In this document: positions 1 to 5,702 of the stretch, piece after piece
Position numbering within the stretch: position 1 is the first letter of the stretch
Layout of the letters: each line of letters opens with the position of its first letter
DNA from: Geoglobus sp.
GTDB taxonomy: Archaea > Halobacteriota > Archaeoglobi > Archaeoglobales > Archaeoglobaceae
Direction of reading: 5' to 3'
Assembly: GCA_027019885.1 (NCBI GenBank)
Contig: JALUWC010000481.1
Coordinates: forward strand, 1-7,398
DNA: 7,398 bases
Made by a program: the position numbers and the translations under genes
Notes under the pieces: model-generated
Databases searched by the model: none
Told to the model about the DNA's origin: nothing
What the model saw: the letters and a program-made list of their open reading frames with translations, nothing else

Positions 1-501
1 CACCGTTTCACTCTTCCAGTATATCTCTCTCTCAGGATTGTTGAAAGCGTGGTGAGCCATCATCTCGAAAAGCGTCAGATGCCTTCCTGTCCTTCCAACG
101 GAGTCGAGATCATCCATTCTTATGCACGGCTGTGAGATTGTGAGCGGGTTGGCTGGAGGTGGGGCAACACCAGATGTTACAAAGGGCTGAAAGTCGGCTA
201 TGCTTGCAATTGTGAGGTAGATGTCATCTCTCCATCTTGCAACAACAGGATATCTTTCAATTCTTGCATGATCCCTTTTTTCAAAGAATGAGAGGTAGTA
301 TTCCCTCATCTCGGAAAGTGAGAATTTTCTGCTGAATACGGGTTTACCTATGAACGTGTAGCTCCCGCAGGGTGGATCGCCACAGATCTCCCTACTCTCA
401 TCGGCTGTCCAGAAGTGCTTTCCACACTTGGGGCATTTTTTCCTCACAAATCCGTTTTCATGCAGAAAGCTGATGTCCAGATACTCCCTATCGAGGCTCA
501 T
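1..501 (-). CDS. alaS: Alanine--tRNA ligase, N-terminal part (gene runs off the left edge)
   Basis: Class II aminoacyl-tRNA synthetase that charges tRNA-Ala in the cytoplasm. Only the first 167 residues are inside the window; the rest lies beyond position 1. The fragment has the archaeal-type N-terminal extension with four cysteines (C23, C26, C40, C45) of a probable zinc site, then the start of the class II core. The segments [18 protein letters not shown] (about 90-107) and [27 protein letters not shown] (about 125-153, motif 2 region) are diagnostic of archaeal AlaRS. The ATG at 501 begins MSLDREYLD, as archaeal homologues do, and no in-frame ATG lies between it and the preceding gene. No Shine-Dalgarno is visible; a TATA-like element is centred about 26 nt upstream, so the mRNA is probably leaderless. 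The gene lies 32 bp downstream of the 94-aa gene. Family assignment is very secure; the leaderless reading is inference. Confidence 0.96.
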   Translation of the reverse strand, partial: MSLDREYLDISFLHENGFVRKKCPKCGKHFWTADESREICGDPPCGSYTFIGKPVFSRKFSLSEMREYYLSFFEKRDHARIERYPVVARWRDDIYLTIASIADFQPFVTSGVAPPPANPLTISQPCIRMDDLDSVGRTGRHLTLFEMMAHHAFNNPEREIYWKSETV

Positions 502-523
502 CAGAAGAAAGGGTGAACTGAAG

Positions 524-536
524 GATATAACATTTA
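524..536 (-). promoter_or_regulatory. Probable TATA-box promoter of alaS
   Basis: On the minus strand the element reads GTTATATC (531-524), preceded by an A-rich stretch that could serve as the TFB recognition element. Its centre is about 26 nt upstream of the alaS ATG at 501, the usual distance from an archaeal TATA box to its transcription start. This predicts a start at or next to the ATG and fits the missing Shine-Dalgarno. The match to the TATA consensus is moderate. Confidence 0.5.
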
Positions 537-818
537 CTCTTTCAGAGTTTTTCTGAAATTGCTGTATTTTTCCATTGTTGTGCTTTCAGAATAAACGGTG
601 CACGAAACTTCAAACTCTCCGGCACTCACATTTTTTGAGGCGAGCGCCCTCACTCCACTCCCGCTTCCCTGAACACTTCCAAGTCTGTATCCCTTTGCGA
701 CAAGCTCCCCGATCGTTTCAAAGCTTGCATCATAAACGTATATGCTGACTGCCTTTTTTGAGGCGAAAACATCCTTCACATCCTTTAAAAACTGGCTGAT
801 GACATCCTCAACATCCAT
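534..818 (-). CDS. Uncharacterised 94-residue protein
   Basis: I do not recognise the family. The protein begins with an amphipathic, helix-like segment (about 1-20, acidic and valine/phenylalanine rich). A strand-like AVSIYVYD (23-30), a helix-like stretch (about 32-43), and two glycine- or valine-rich strand-like stretches (about 45-61 and 67-78) follow, then a charged C-terminus. This suggests a small cytoplasmic alpha/beta domain. There is no signal peptide, membrane segment or metal-binding cysteine cluster; the single cysteine (C73) is isolated. The ATG at 818 is supported by a TATA box centred about 26 nt upstream and no Shine-Dalgarno, so the message looks leaderless. It sits between ahbC (25 bp gap) and alaS (32 bp gap), but its own promoter argues against a fixed functional tie to either. 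Base composition resembles the neighbours. It is probably a real, lineage-restricted gene; function unknown. Confidence 0.75.
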   Translation of the reverse strand: MDVEDVISQFLKDVKDVFASKKAVSIYVYDASFETIGELVAKGYRLGSVQGSGSGVRALASKNVSAGEFEVSCTVYSESTTMEKYSNFRKTLKE

Positions 819-840
819 GGATTGAAATTTGAATGGGAGG

Positions 841-853
841 TATTTAAGCTATT
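841..853 (-). promoter_or_regulatory. Probable TATA-box promoter of the 94-aa gene, overlapping the ahbC stop codon
   Basis: On the minus strand the sequence reads AATAGCTTAAATA, containing a good archaeal TATA box (CTTAAATA, 848-841). The ahbC stop codon TAA (846-844) lies inside the box. The box centre is about 26 nt upstream of the ATG at 818, so the predicted transcription start is at or next to that ATG. Confidence 0.55.
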
Positions 854-2013
854 CCTATCTCCTCATCGGAAAGGTAGCAGCTTGGATCATCTCCCCATAA
901 ATCGCCTGCTCTCAGAGCTCTCAGCCTGAAACCACCGCAGATGGATTTGAAATGGCATCTCCCGCATCTCCTGCCATTGATGTGCTTCTCCTTTTCTCTG
1001 AGCTTTATGAGGAGCTCATTTTCCGGGTTGAGCCATATCTCGCTGAACCTCTTTTCCCTTATGTTTCCGCATGTGTAATCGAACCAGAACTGGTTTGGAT
1101 GGACGTTGCCGAACATGTCAACGTCTGCGATTCTGAAGCCTGAGCTGTCCCCTCCCCTGTATCTCAGAAACTCAAGGGCGTACTCGGCAAGGCTTTCATC
1201 CATTTCCTTCAGCTTGAGGTAGAAAAAGACCCCATCTGCCGGGTTGTCGACTGTGAGGATTTCGGTTTTCTCCTTACTGTCTTTCAGCTCAAGAGATTTT
1301 CTGAAGAGAAACTCCATCAGATCTCTTCTCTCCTTCAGATTTATGTCTATCTGAAAGTCAGCCCTTCCAGAAGGCACAAGATGGTATAGGCAGAATCTCG
1401 GCACCTCATTCTCCACAAGCAGATCTATCACCTCAGGCACGTCTCTCAGGTTGAATTTTGTGACCGTGAACCTTATCCCAGTCGGAATTCCCGCCGATGC
1501 TGCATTTTCAAGACCCTCCATTGCCCTTCTGAATGCTCCCTTCAATCCCCTGAACCTGTCATTTGTCTCCTCGGATCCATCAATGCTCACTCCAACATAA
1601 TCCACTCCGGCTTCTGCAAGCCTCTCAGCAGTTTCTCCATCAATCAGGGTTCCGTTTGTTGACAGCGATACATGGATGCCCTTTGACTTTGCATGAGCTA
1701 TGAGCTCGGTTATGTCCTCCCTCATCACTGGCTCTCCACCGCTCAGAAGAAGAACCGGAACCTTCATTTCAGCAAGATCATCTATAAACTCTTTTGCCTC
1801 CTGAGTTGTCAGCTCTCCGGCTTTCTTAGCTCCTGCATCTGCGTAGCAGTGCATGCATTTGAGATTGCATCTGGACGTTGTGTTCCAGACCGTAACTGGA
1901 ATGGGCTTTTTGCTTGCCTCAACAAGCTTTCTGGGTATTTTCTCTCTGCTCTTGTATGTTAGCTTTTCCGATACGGTTATCTCTCCCCCAACCATCTTGC
2001 TCAGGCCAATCAT
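844..2013 (-). CDS. ahbC: AhbC-type radical SAM/SPASM protein: 12,18-didecarboxysiroheme deacetylase
   Basis: Radical SAM enzyme of the siroheme-dependent heme pathway. AhbC removes two acetate side chains from didecarboxysiroheme to give Fe-coproporphyrin III, the substrate of AhbD. The 389-residue protein starts MIGLSK, as AhbC/NirJ1-like proteins do. It has the CX3CX2C cluster motif (C49, C53, C56), the GGEP motif for SAM binding (92-95), STNGTLID (118-125) and VSIDG (142-146). LTVDNPADG (253-261) is typical of the AhbC branch. A C-terminal SPASM-like set of cysteines (C350, C353, C359, C379) probably binds an auxiliary 4Fe-4S cluster, and C315 precedes GNI. An upstream in-frame ATG at 2103 would add 30 unrelated-looking residues inside the preceding gene. 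I prefer 2013, where ATGA joins this start to the preceding TGA; a purine-rich GAGAGG lies upstream. This implies translational coupling to the Fe-S protein. It could be a paralogue (NirJ or another tetrapyrrole branch); AhbD is not in the window. Confidence 0.85.
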   Translation of the reverse strand: MIGLSKMVGGEITVSEKLTYKSREKIPRKLVEASKKPIPVTVWNTTSRCNLKCMHCYADAGAKKAGELTTQEAKEFIDDLAEMKVPVLLLSGGEPVMREDITELIAHAKSKGIHVSLSTNGTLIDGETAERLAEAGVDYVGVSIDGSEETNDRFRGLKGAFRRAMEGLENAASAGIPTGIRFTVTKFNLRDVPEVIDLLVENEVPRFCLYHLVPSGRADFQIDINLKERRDLMEFLFRKSLELKDSKEKTEILTVDNPADGVFFYLKLKEMDESLAEYALEFLRYRGGDSSGFRIADVDMFGNVHPNQFWFDYTCGNIREKRFSEIWLNPENELLIKLREKEKHINGRRCGRCHFKSICGGFRLRALRAGDLWGDDPSCYLSDEEIGIA

Positions 2014-3080
2014 TCTTCCAGCCTCTCTGCAATGAATGTGGTGAGGTCTTTTATAATTAATCCATCTGCTCCATTTTTCAGGTTTCTGTAGCAGTAGGGA
2101 CATGAGGTGACAGCAACCTCAGCTCCTGTTTTTCTGAGCTGCTCAATTCTCACCTTTCTCACAGCCCTTGTCAGATCTCTGTAGGACACTCTCACACCTC
2201 CTCCTCCCCCACAGCAGAAGGAGTCCATTTTGCTCTGCTCGGGCTCCACGAGATCTGCAACAAGAGTCAAAACCCTTCTCGGCTCCTCGATTATGCCCAT
2301 GTGTCTTGCGAGGTGACATGAGTCGTGAAATGTTACCCTGATACCATCTTTTTTCAGTTTCAGCCTTCCGGAATTCAGGCTCAGAAACTCTGTTATGTGC
2401 AGAATTTCGGCATTCAATCCTCCAAATTTTTTGTAGTCCTTTTTAATTGTTCTGTAACATCCCGGACAGTTGACAAGGATGATCTTCGCTCCTGTTTTTT
2501 CCAGAACATCCTTCAGCCTTCTGTAGTTTCTTTCAGCGTAACTCAAATCTCCACCTATTCTCAGTGATGTTGAACCACAGCAGTACCTGAACTCTATTCC
2601 AAAGCTTATTTCCATGCTCTTCAGGATTTTTACAGTGCTTTCGAATATCTCCCTTTCTCTGGCAAGGGATGTGCATCCCGGGTAGTATATGACATCCACC
2701 TCTCCATCTGTTTCAATTGTTTCAATTTCATCACCGTAAGGATTGCCTCTCTCAACCATGTTTTTGAGAAGTCTCACATGCTTTGCAGGCAGTATCCCTG
2801 CTCTGGCGTAGCTCTCCCTTTTACCTTCAATCACGTCTGTCACAGCCACATTTGACGGACACACGATCTCACATATCCCGCATGTCAGACACGAAAAAAT
2901 CGATTTGACAAGCTCAGGATCGTCCTCAATGTATGATGAGAGGATAATCCTTCCTCTGGGGCTGAGATGCTCCCACTTTGTTGCTTTGTAAGTGGGGCAT
3001 ATCTGAATGCACCTGCCACATTTCGCACACTTTAAACTCCAAATTTCCCGGGATTTAGTATATTCCTCTGATCCAGACAA
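2010..3080 (-). CDS. HdrD/GlcF-like iron-sulfur protein with two CCG domains
   Basis: Electron-transfer partner, probably of the FAD dehydrogenase just upstream. From the preferred TTG start the protein has 356 residues. It contains two ferredoxin-type 4Fe-4S motifs, CX2CX2CX3CP, at C18/21/24/28 and C64/67/70/74. Two complete cysteine-rich CCG domains follow, each C-X30~33-CC-X36-CXXC: C136, C167-C168, C205, C208; and C255, C289-C290, C327, C330. Two 4Fe-4S motifs fused to two CCG domains is the layout of HdrD and of glycolate/lactate oxidase Fe-S subunits (GlcF). Intact CCG motifs in HdrB/HdrD hold non-cubane clusters. No membrane segment is visible. The start choice rests on a perfect AGGAGG (3094-3089) 8 nt before TTG at 3080. 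The ATG at 3125 has no such site and only lengthens the overlap with the FAD gene. Overlap with that gene is 49 bp, and the stop overlaps ahbC in ATGA. The acceptor (menaquinone, heme protein or thiol/disulfide) cannot be told from sequence. Confidence 0.88.
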   Translation of the reverse strand: MSGSEEYTKSREIWSLKCAKCGRCIQICPTYKATKWEHLSPRGRIILSSYIEDDPELVKSIFSCLTCGICEIVCPSNVAVTDVIEGKRESYARAGILPAKHVRLLKNMVERGNPYGDEIETIETDGEVDVIYYPGCTSLAREREIFESTVKILKSMEISFGIEFRYCCGSTSLRIGGDLSYAERNYRRLKDVLEKTGAKIILVNCPGCYRTIKKDYKKFGGLNAEILHITEFLSLNSGRLKLKKDGIRVTFHDSCHLARHMGIIEEPRRVLTLVADLVEPEQSKMDSFCCGGGGGVRVSYRDLTRAVRKVRIEQLRKTGAEVAVTSCPYCYRNLKNGADGLIIKDLTTFIAERLEE

Positions 3081-4297
3081 TATTTCATCCTCCTGTAAAG
3101 CTCCAAACCTCTCGCAAACTCCCATCTCAGGGCGAGACCGTGCTCTCCAACAGTAGTATCCATTTTGATGGCTTTTTTTGCGATCAGGACAGCAGCCTTC
3201 ATTGCCTCATCAAAGCTCTCGGACACTATGGCTGGATGGAAGTTGCATGTGTCAAGATGACCGTAAATGAATATCTCGGATTTGCCGATCCTTTCAACGT
3301 CTCTCACCATTTTTATGAAATCAGCAATTTTTGAAAATGGAACTGCAAAATCGTCTGCTGCGTAAACCCTTGTTCCCCTCTTGGCTATCTCAGCTCCCAG
3401 TGTCTCTCTCCTCTCCCAGAACTGAGCCTCTCCCCTTCCTTCCAGTGCAACTCCTCCAAGAGCGCTGATCACCTTTTCAGCGTTTCTATCCTCCCCAAAA
3501 ATCTCAACTGCAATATGGTCTCTCTCATCTAAACCAAGTGCCAGGGATGATTTTGAGTCCATATACTCAACAGCATCCGGAAGCGTTCTCAGAACATTCA
3601 TGAGCATATCTTTCATCTCTTCAGCGCTTTTTAGGGGGATCAGATAGGTTTTTTTGGACTCCGGTATTGGAATGGCTCTGAAGTATATTCCGGTTATGAC
3701 TCCAAGCGTCCCCTCACTTCCGACAAAAATCTGGTGAGCAATTCCAGGGGATCTGTGGGTTCTGTAGGGGATTTTAATGATCTTGCCGTCTGGCAGCACG
3801 GCATTTATTCCTGCGATAAAGTTTCTTATCGATCCGTATTTCAGCCCCCTTTTCCCGCTTCCGTTGTTTGCCACAAATCCACCTGCTGTCGCTATTTTCA
3901 AACTTCCAGGTTCAGGTGGGATGAAAAGACCATATTCACTCAGGGATTTCTTTATGTCATTCAGAATTGCTCCTGCCTCAGAAAAAACGATCATGTCCTC
4001 ATCGAATACCTTTATTTCATCCATTTTCTTCATGTCAAGAACAACGGCGTTTTTTGGAACCGCTCCTCCTGATGTACCGCTTCCTGCCCCTCTCGGCACA
4101 ACTGGAATTGAGTGACTGTTTGCGAGTTTCAGTATTTCAGAAACCTCATCATCGCTTTCAGGCCTTACAACAGCAACCGCCTTACCCGAAAAAGGACTTG
4201 CATCTGTTGAATACACCTCGGTAACTCTTGAGCTGTGAATCAGATCGTTACTGCCTACAACATCTTCAAGCCTGTCAATAAACTTTTCAGGAACCAC
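3032..4297 (-). CDS. FAD-linked D-2-hydroxyacid (probably D-lactate) dehydrogenase, GlcD/Dld family
   Basis: Flavoprotein of the VAO/PCMH fold that likely oxidises a D-2-hydroxyacid such as D-lactate and passes electrons to the adjacent Fe-S protein. Archaeoglobus fulgidus has a characterised zinc-dependent FAD D-lactate dehydrogenase of this family. Counting from GTG at 4297 (421 residues), the FAD-binding half shows VVPRGAGSGTSGG (about 66-78), PPEPGS (about 127-132), ATAGGFVANN (about 136-145) and VGSEGTLGVIT (192-202). In the C-terminal half, H347 and H354 in GHLDTCNFH and E385 in GEHG match the His/His/Glu metal site of D-2-hydroxyacid dehydrogenases. It ends NILNPGK, typical of the family. 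The usual GHxGDGNxH signature is altered although the histidines keep their spacing. A TTG at 4315 would add six residues; I prefer GTG because a TATA box is centred about 26 nt before it and would lie too close to the TTG. Substrate is uncertain (D-lactate, glycolate, 2-hydroxyglutarate). Confidence 0.88.
   Translation of the reverse strand: MVPEKFIDRLEDVVGSNDLIHSSRVTEVYSTDASPFSGKAVAVVRPESDDEVSEILKLANSHSIPVVPRGAGSGTSGGAVPKNAVVLDMKKMDEIKVFDEDMIVFSEAGAILNDIKKSLSEYGLFIPPEPGSLKIATAGGFVANNGSGKRGLKYGSIRNFIAGINAVLPDGKIIKIPYRTHRSPGIAHQIFVGSEGTLGVITGIYFRAIPIPESKKTYLIPLKSAEEMKDMLMNVLRTLPDAVEYMDSKSSLALGLDERDHIAVEIFGEDRNAEKVISALGGVALEGRGEAQFWERRETLGAEIAKRGTRVYAADDFAVPFSKIADFIKMVRDVERIGKSEIFIYGHLDTCNFHPAIVSESFDEAMKAAVLIAKKAIKMDTTVGEHGLALRWEFARGLELYRRMKYCLDQRNILNPGKFGV
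3089..3094 (-). promoter_or_regulatory. Strong Shine-Dalgarno deciding the TTG start of the Fe-S protein
   Basis: The minus strand reads AGGAGGATGA at this point, a near-complete match to the archaeal 16S rRNA tail. AGGAGG lies 8 nt before TTG at 3080. It sits inside the FAD dehydrogenase gene, where the same bases encode Arg-Arg-Met. The ATG directly abutting AGGAGG is in the FAD frame, not the Fe-S frame. Confidence 0.7.
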
Positions 4298-4319
4298 AAT
4301 ACTTGGTGATGCCAAGGAC

Positions 4320-4333
4320 TTATATTTTTTCCC
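4320..4333 (-). promoter_or_regulatory. Probable TATA-box promoter of the FAD-FeS-ahbC operon
   Basis: The minus strand reads GGGAAAAAATATAA followed by GTCC: an A-rich TFB recognition element joined to a TATA box (AAATATAA, 4327-4320). The centre is about 26 nt upstream of GTG at 4297, predicting a leaderless transcript. A second AT-rich TATA-like stretch (TTATAATT, near 4338-4345) would place a start near the alternative TTG at 4315. Confidence 0.55.
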
Positions 4334-4334
4334 A

Positions 4335-4339
4335 GAAAA
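4335..4339 (-). terminator. Possible oligo-T terminator after tfb
   Basis: Downstream of the tfb stop (4373-4371) the minus strand is AT-rich and contains a run of five T. Archaeal RNA polymerase often stops at such runs without a hairpin. The run is short and may have no role. Confidence 0.25.
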
Positions 4340-4370
4340 ATTATAATAATTAATAGTTAAATTATTCTGC

Positions 4371-5360
4371 TTACAGAATTATCTCAATTCCAAGCCTTTC
4401 AGCAAGCTCCTTGTAGCGGTTTCTTATTGTGACCTCTGTAACTCCTGCCACCTCAGCCACCTCTCTTTGGGTTCTTCTCTCACCGCTGAGAATTGAAGCT
4501 ATGTATATTGCGGCAGCAGCAACTCCTGTTGGCCCCCTTCCACTTGTAAGCTCCTTCTCTTCAGCCTTCTTTATGATCTCAATTGCCTTCTTCTGCACCT
4601 CTCCACTTAATCCAAGAGCAGTGCAGAATCTCGGAATGTAGTCTGCGGGGCTCGTTGGCATCAGCTTTAAGCCAAGCTCTCTTGCAATGAATCTGTATGT
4701 CCTGCCAACCTCCTTTCTGTCAACCCTTGAGTATGTTGCTATCTCATCAAGTGTTCTCGGCACCCCAGCCTGCCTGCATGCTGCATAAAGTGCTGCAGCA
4801 ACAACACCCTCGATGCTCCTCCCCCTGACAAGATTCTTCTCAACGGACTTTCTGTAAATTACAGAGGCGATCTCCCTAACACTCTTTGGCAGACCGAGAG
4901 CTGAAGCAAGCCTGTCAAGCTCGGAAAGAGCAAATGCAAGGTTTCTTTCAGTTGCGTTGCTTATTCTTATCCTTCTCTGCCACTTCCTGAGTCTGAAAAG
5001 CTGTGCCCTGTTTCTGACAGAGATTGTCTTGCCGTAGTAGTCCTTGTTTCCCCAGTCAATGATTGTTGACAGGCCCTTGTCATGGATTGTGTATGTTATT
5101 GGAGCTCCAACTCTTGCTCTTTTCTCCTTCTGTTCGCTGTCAAATGCCCTCCACTCAGGGCCGCTGTCTATGTAGGTTTCCTCAATAACAAGTCCGCAAT
5201 CCTGACACATGAACTCCCCTCTTCTGTAGTCCCTGATTAACCTTGGACTACCGCATTCAGGACAAACCTCAATTGCCTCTTCCCTTTCTATTTCCTTTCT
5301 TTCTATTTCCTTTTCTCGCTCCCTTCTTTCTATTTCCCTTATCCTTTCTACTTCTACCAT
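4371..5360 (-). CDS. tfb: Transcription initiation factor IIB (TFB)
   Basis: General archaeal transcription factor that binds TBP-TATA and the BRE, recruits RNA polymerase and helps open the promoter. The 329-residue protein has an unusual, highly charged N-terminal extension (1-30, 21 of 30 residues Glu/Arg/Lys), then the zinc ribbon (C33, C36, C52, C55). The conserved B-reader/linker follows, with [11 protein letters not shown] (67-77) and [13 protein letters not shown] (85-99). Two cyclin-like repeats span about 125-225 and 235-325, and a helix-turn-helix near 297-318 ([19 protein letters not shown]) should contact the BRE. ATG at 5360 is the only plausible start: no other ATG, GTG or TTG lies between it and the zinc ribbon in frame. 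GGTGGTGA (5371-5364) just upstream serves as Shine-Dalgarno and lies within gar1. It overlaps the end of gar1 by 92 bp in a different frame, so the two are surely co-transcribed. Other tfb paralogues may exist elsewhere. Confidence 0.97.
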   Translation of the reverse strand: MVEVERIREIERREREKEIERKEIEREEAIEVCPECGSPRLIRDYRRGEFMCQDCGLVIEETYIDSGPEWRAFDSEQKEKRARVGAPITYTIHDKGLSTIIDWGNKDYYGKTISVRNRAQLFRLRKWQRRIRISNATERNLAFALSELDRLASALGLPKSVREIASVIYRKSVEKNLVRGRSIEGVVAAALYAACRQAGVPRTLDEIATYSRVDRKEVGRTYRFIARELGLKLMPTSPADYIPRFCTALGLSGEVQKKAIEIIKKAEEKELTSGRGPTGVAAAAIYIASILSGERRTQREVAEVAGVTEVTIRNRYKELAERLGIEIIL

Positions 5361-5589
5361 CCTTCACCACCATAAACAGATTATCCTCATCAGAAACTGA
5401 CCTTTTATAAGGTCTCACAACAACATAAGGGCTGTTCACACTGCCGATTATGTCGTAAACAAATCCAACCTTTTCCATTTTTCTGTTAAACACTTCCTGA
5501 CCAATCGGAGGTAAATTTTTTGAGTCAGCGGAAACAATAATATTGCCGGTTTTTGAAAGATGCACAACATTTCCGATCTTTTTTAGCAC
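5269..5589 (-). CDS. gar1: H/ACA ribonucleoprotein protein Gar1
   Basis: Component of archaeal H/ACA guide RNPs. It binds the catalytic subunit Cbf5 and promotes substrate RNA loading and release in pseudouridine formation. The 106-residue protein has a compact beta-barrel core (about 1-75) with [15 protein letters not shown] near the start, [20 protein letters not shown] (41-60) in the middle and LFMVVKDG at 71-78, matching archaeal Gar1. It ends with an unusual basic tail (77-106): 15 Lys/Arg and 7 Gly in 30 residues, with GNRK three times. This loosely resembles the Gly-Arg tails of eukaryotic GAR1. The start codon is GTG at 5589; there is no upstream candidate in the short leader. Two TATA-like boxes precede it, one giving a leaderless mRNA and one a leader of about 25 nt with AAGGTTAG as weak Shine-Dalgarno. 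The tail overlaps tfb; gar1-tfb adjacency is, to my knowledge, seen in other Euryarchaeota. Confidence 0.93.
   Translation of the reverse strand: MLKKIGNVVHLSKTGNIIVSADSKNLPPIGQEVFNRKMEKVGFVYDIIGSVNSPYVVVRPYKRSVSDEDNLFMVVKDGRSRKDKGNRKKGARKGNRKKGNRKGRGN
5286..5337 (-). repeat. Short purine repeats inside the gar1/tfb overlap
   Basis: The 10-mer GGAAATAGAA (minus strand) occurs three times, at 5337-5328, 5310-5301 and 5295-5286, within an almost pure purine tract. Spacings are 27 and 15 bp, both multiples of three, so each copy reads identically in both genes: Gly-Asn-Arg-Lys in Gar1 and Glu-Ile-Glu-Arg in TFB. Confidence 0.85.
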
Positions 5590-5611
5590 AGCACTAACCT
5601 TGTATGATTCA

Positions 5612-5646
5612 ATATATAAATTTTTCGAAAGTGTTATATTTAAATG
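5612..5646 (-). promoter_or_regulatory. Probable promoter region of gar1-tfb with two TATA-like boxes
   Basis: The nearer box reads CGAAAAATTTATATAT (5627-5612), a near-ideal BRE plus TATA box centred about 27 nt upstream of the GTG at 5589, predicting a start at or within a nucleotide or two of the codon. The farther one reads CATTTAAATATAAC (5646-5633), centred about 51 nt upstream, and would give a leader of about 25 nt. The remainder of the 5590-5702 gap is AT-rich with no recognisable terminator hairpin or RNA gene. Confidence 0.6.
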
Positions 5647-5702
5647 ACAGTTTGAGAATAAATAATTTTAGGAAGCTTCATATATCTGATACATCTGCAT
5701 TT

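Noticed and set aside
952..1143. Plus-strand open frames across ahbC, the Fe-S gene, the FAD gene, tfb and the radical SAM/HhH gene (for example 952-1143, 3734-4115, 6765-7070)
   Set aside because: They lie antisense to clearly conserved genes, overlap one another in several frames, and encode Cys/Ser/Leu-rich sequences with no recognisable domain.
2011..2103. In-frame ATG at 2103 extending AhbC by 30 residues
   Set aside because: The extension lies wholly within the Fe-S protein gene and does not resemble AhbC N-termini, which start MIGxSK. The ATG at 2013 sits in an ATGA overlap.
3081..3125. ATG at 3125 as start of the Fe-S protein
   Set aside because: It lengthens the overlap with the FAD gene to 94 bp and has no Shine-Dalgarno, whereas TTG at 3080 has AGGAGG at 8 nt.
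4298..4315. TTG at 4315 as start of the FAD dehydrogenase
   Set aside because: The best TATA box is only 5-12 nt upstream of it, so the transcript would begin inside this extension. GTG at 4297 fits the promoter spacing. A weaker upstream TATA-like stretch keeps the TTG possible.
5281..5350. Pyrimidine-rich plus-strand tract considered as a direct repeat array or structural DNA element
   Set aside because: Its composition and in-phase repeats are fully explained by coding for the Gar1 tail and TFB extension. Copies are few and imperfect, with no CRISPR-like spacer regularity.
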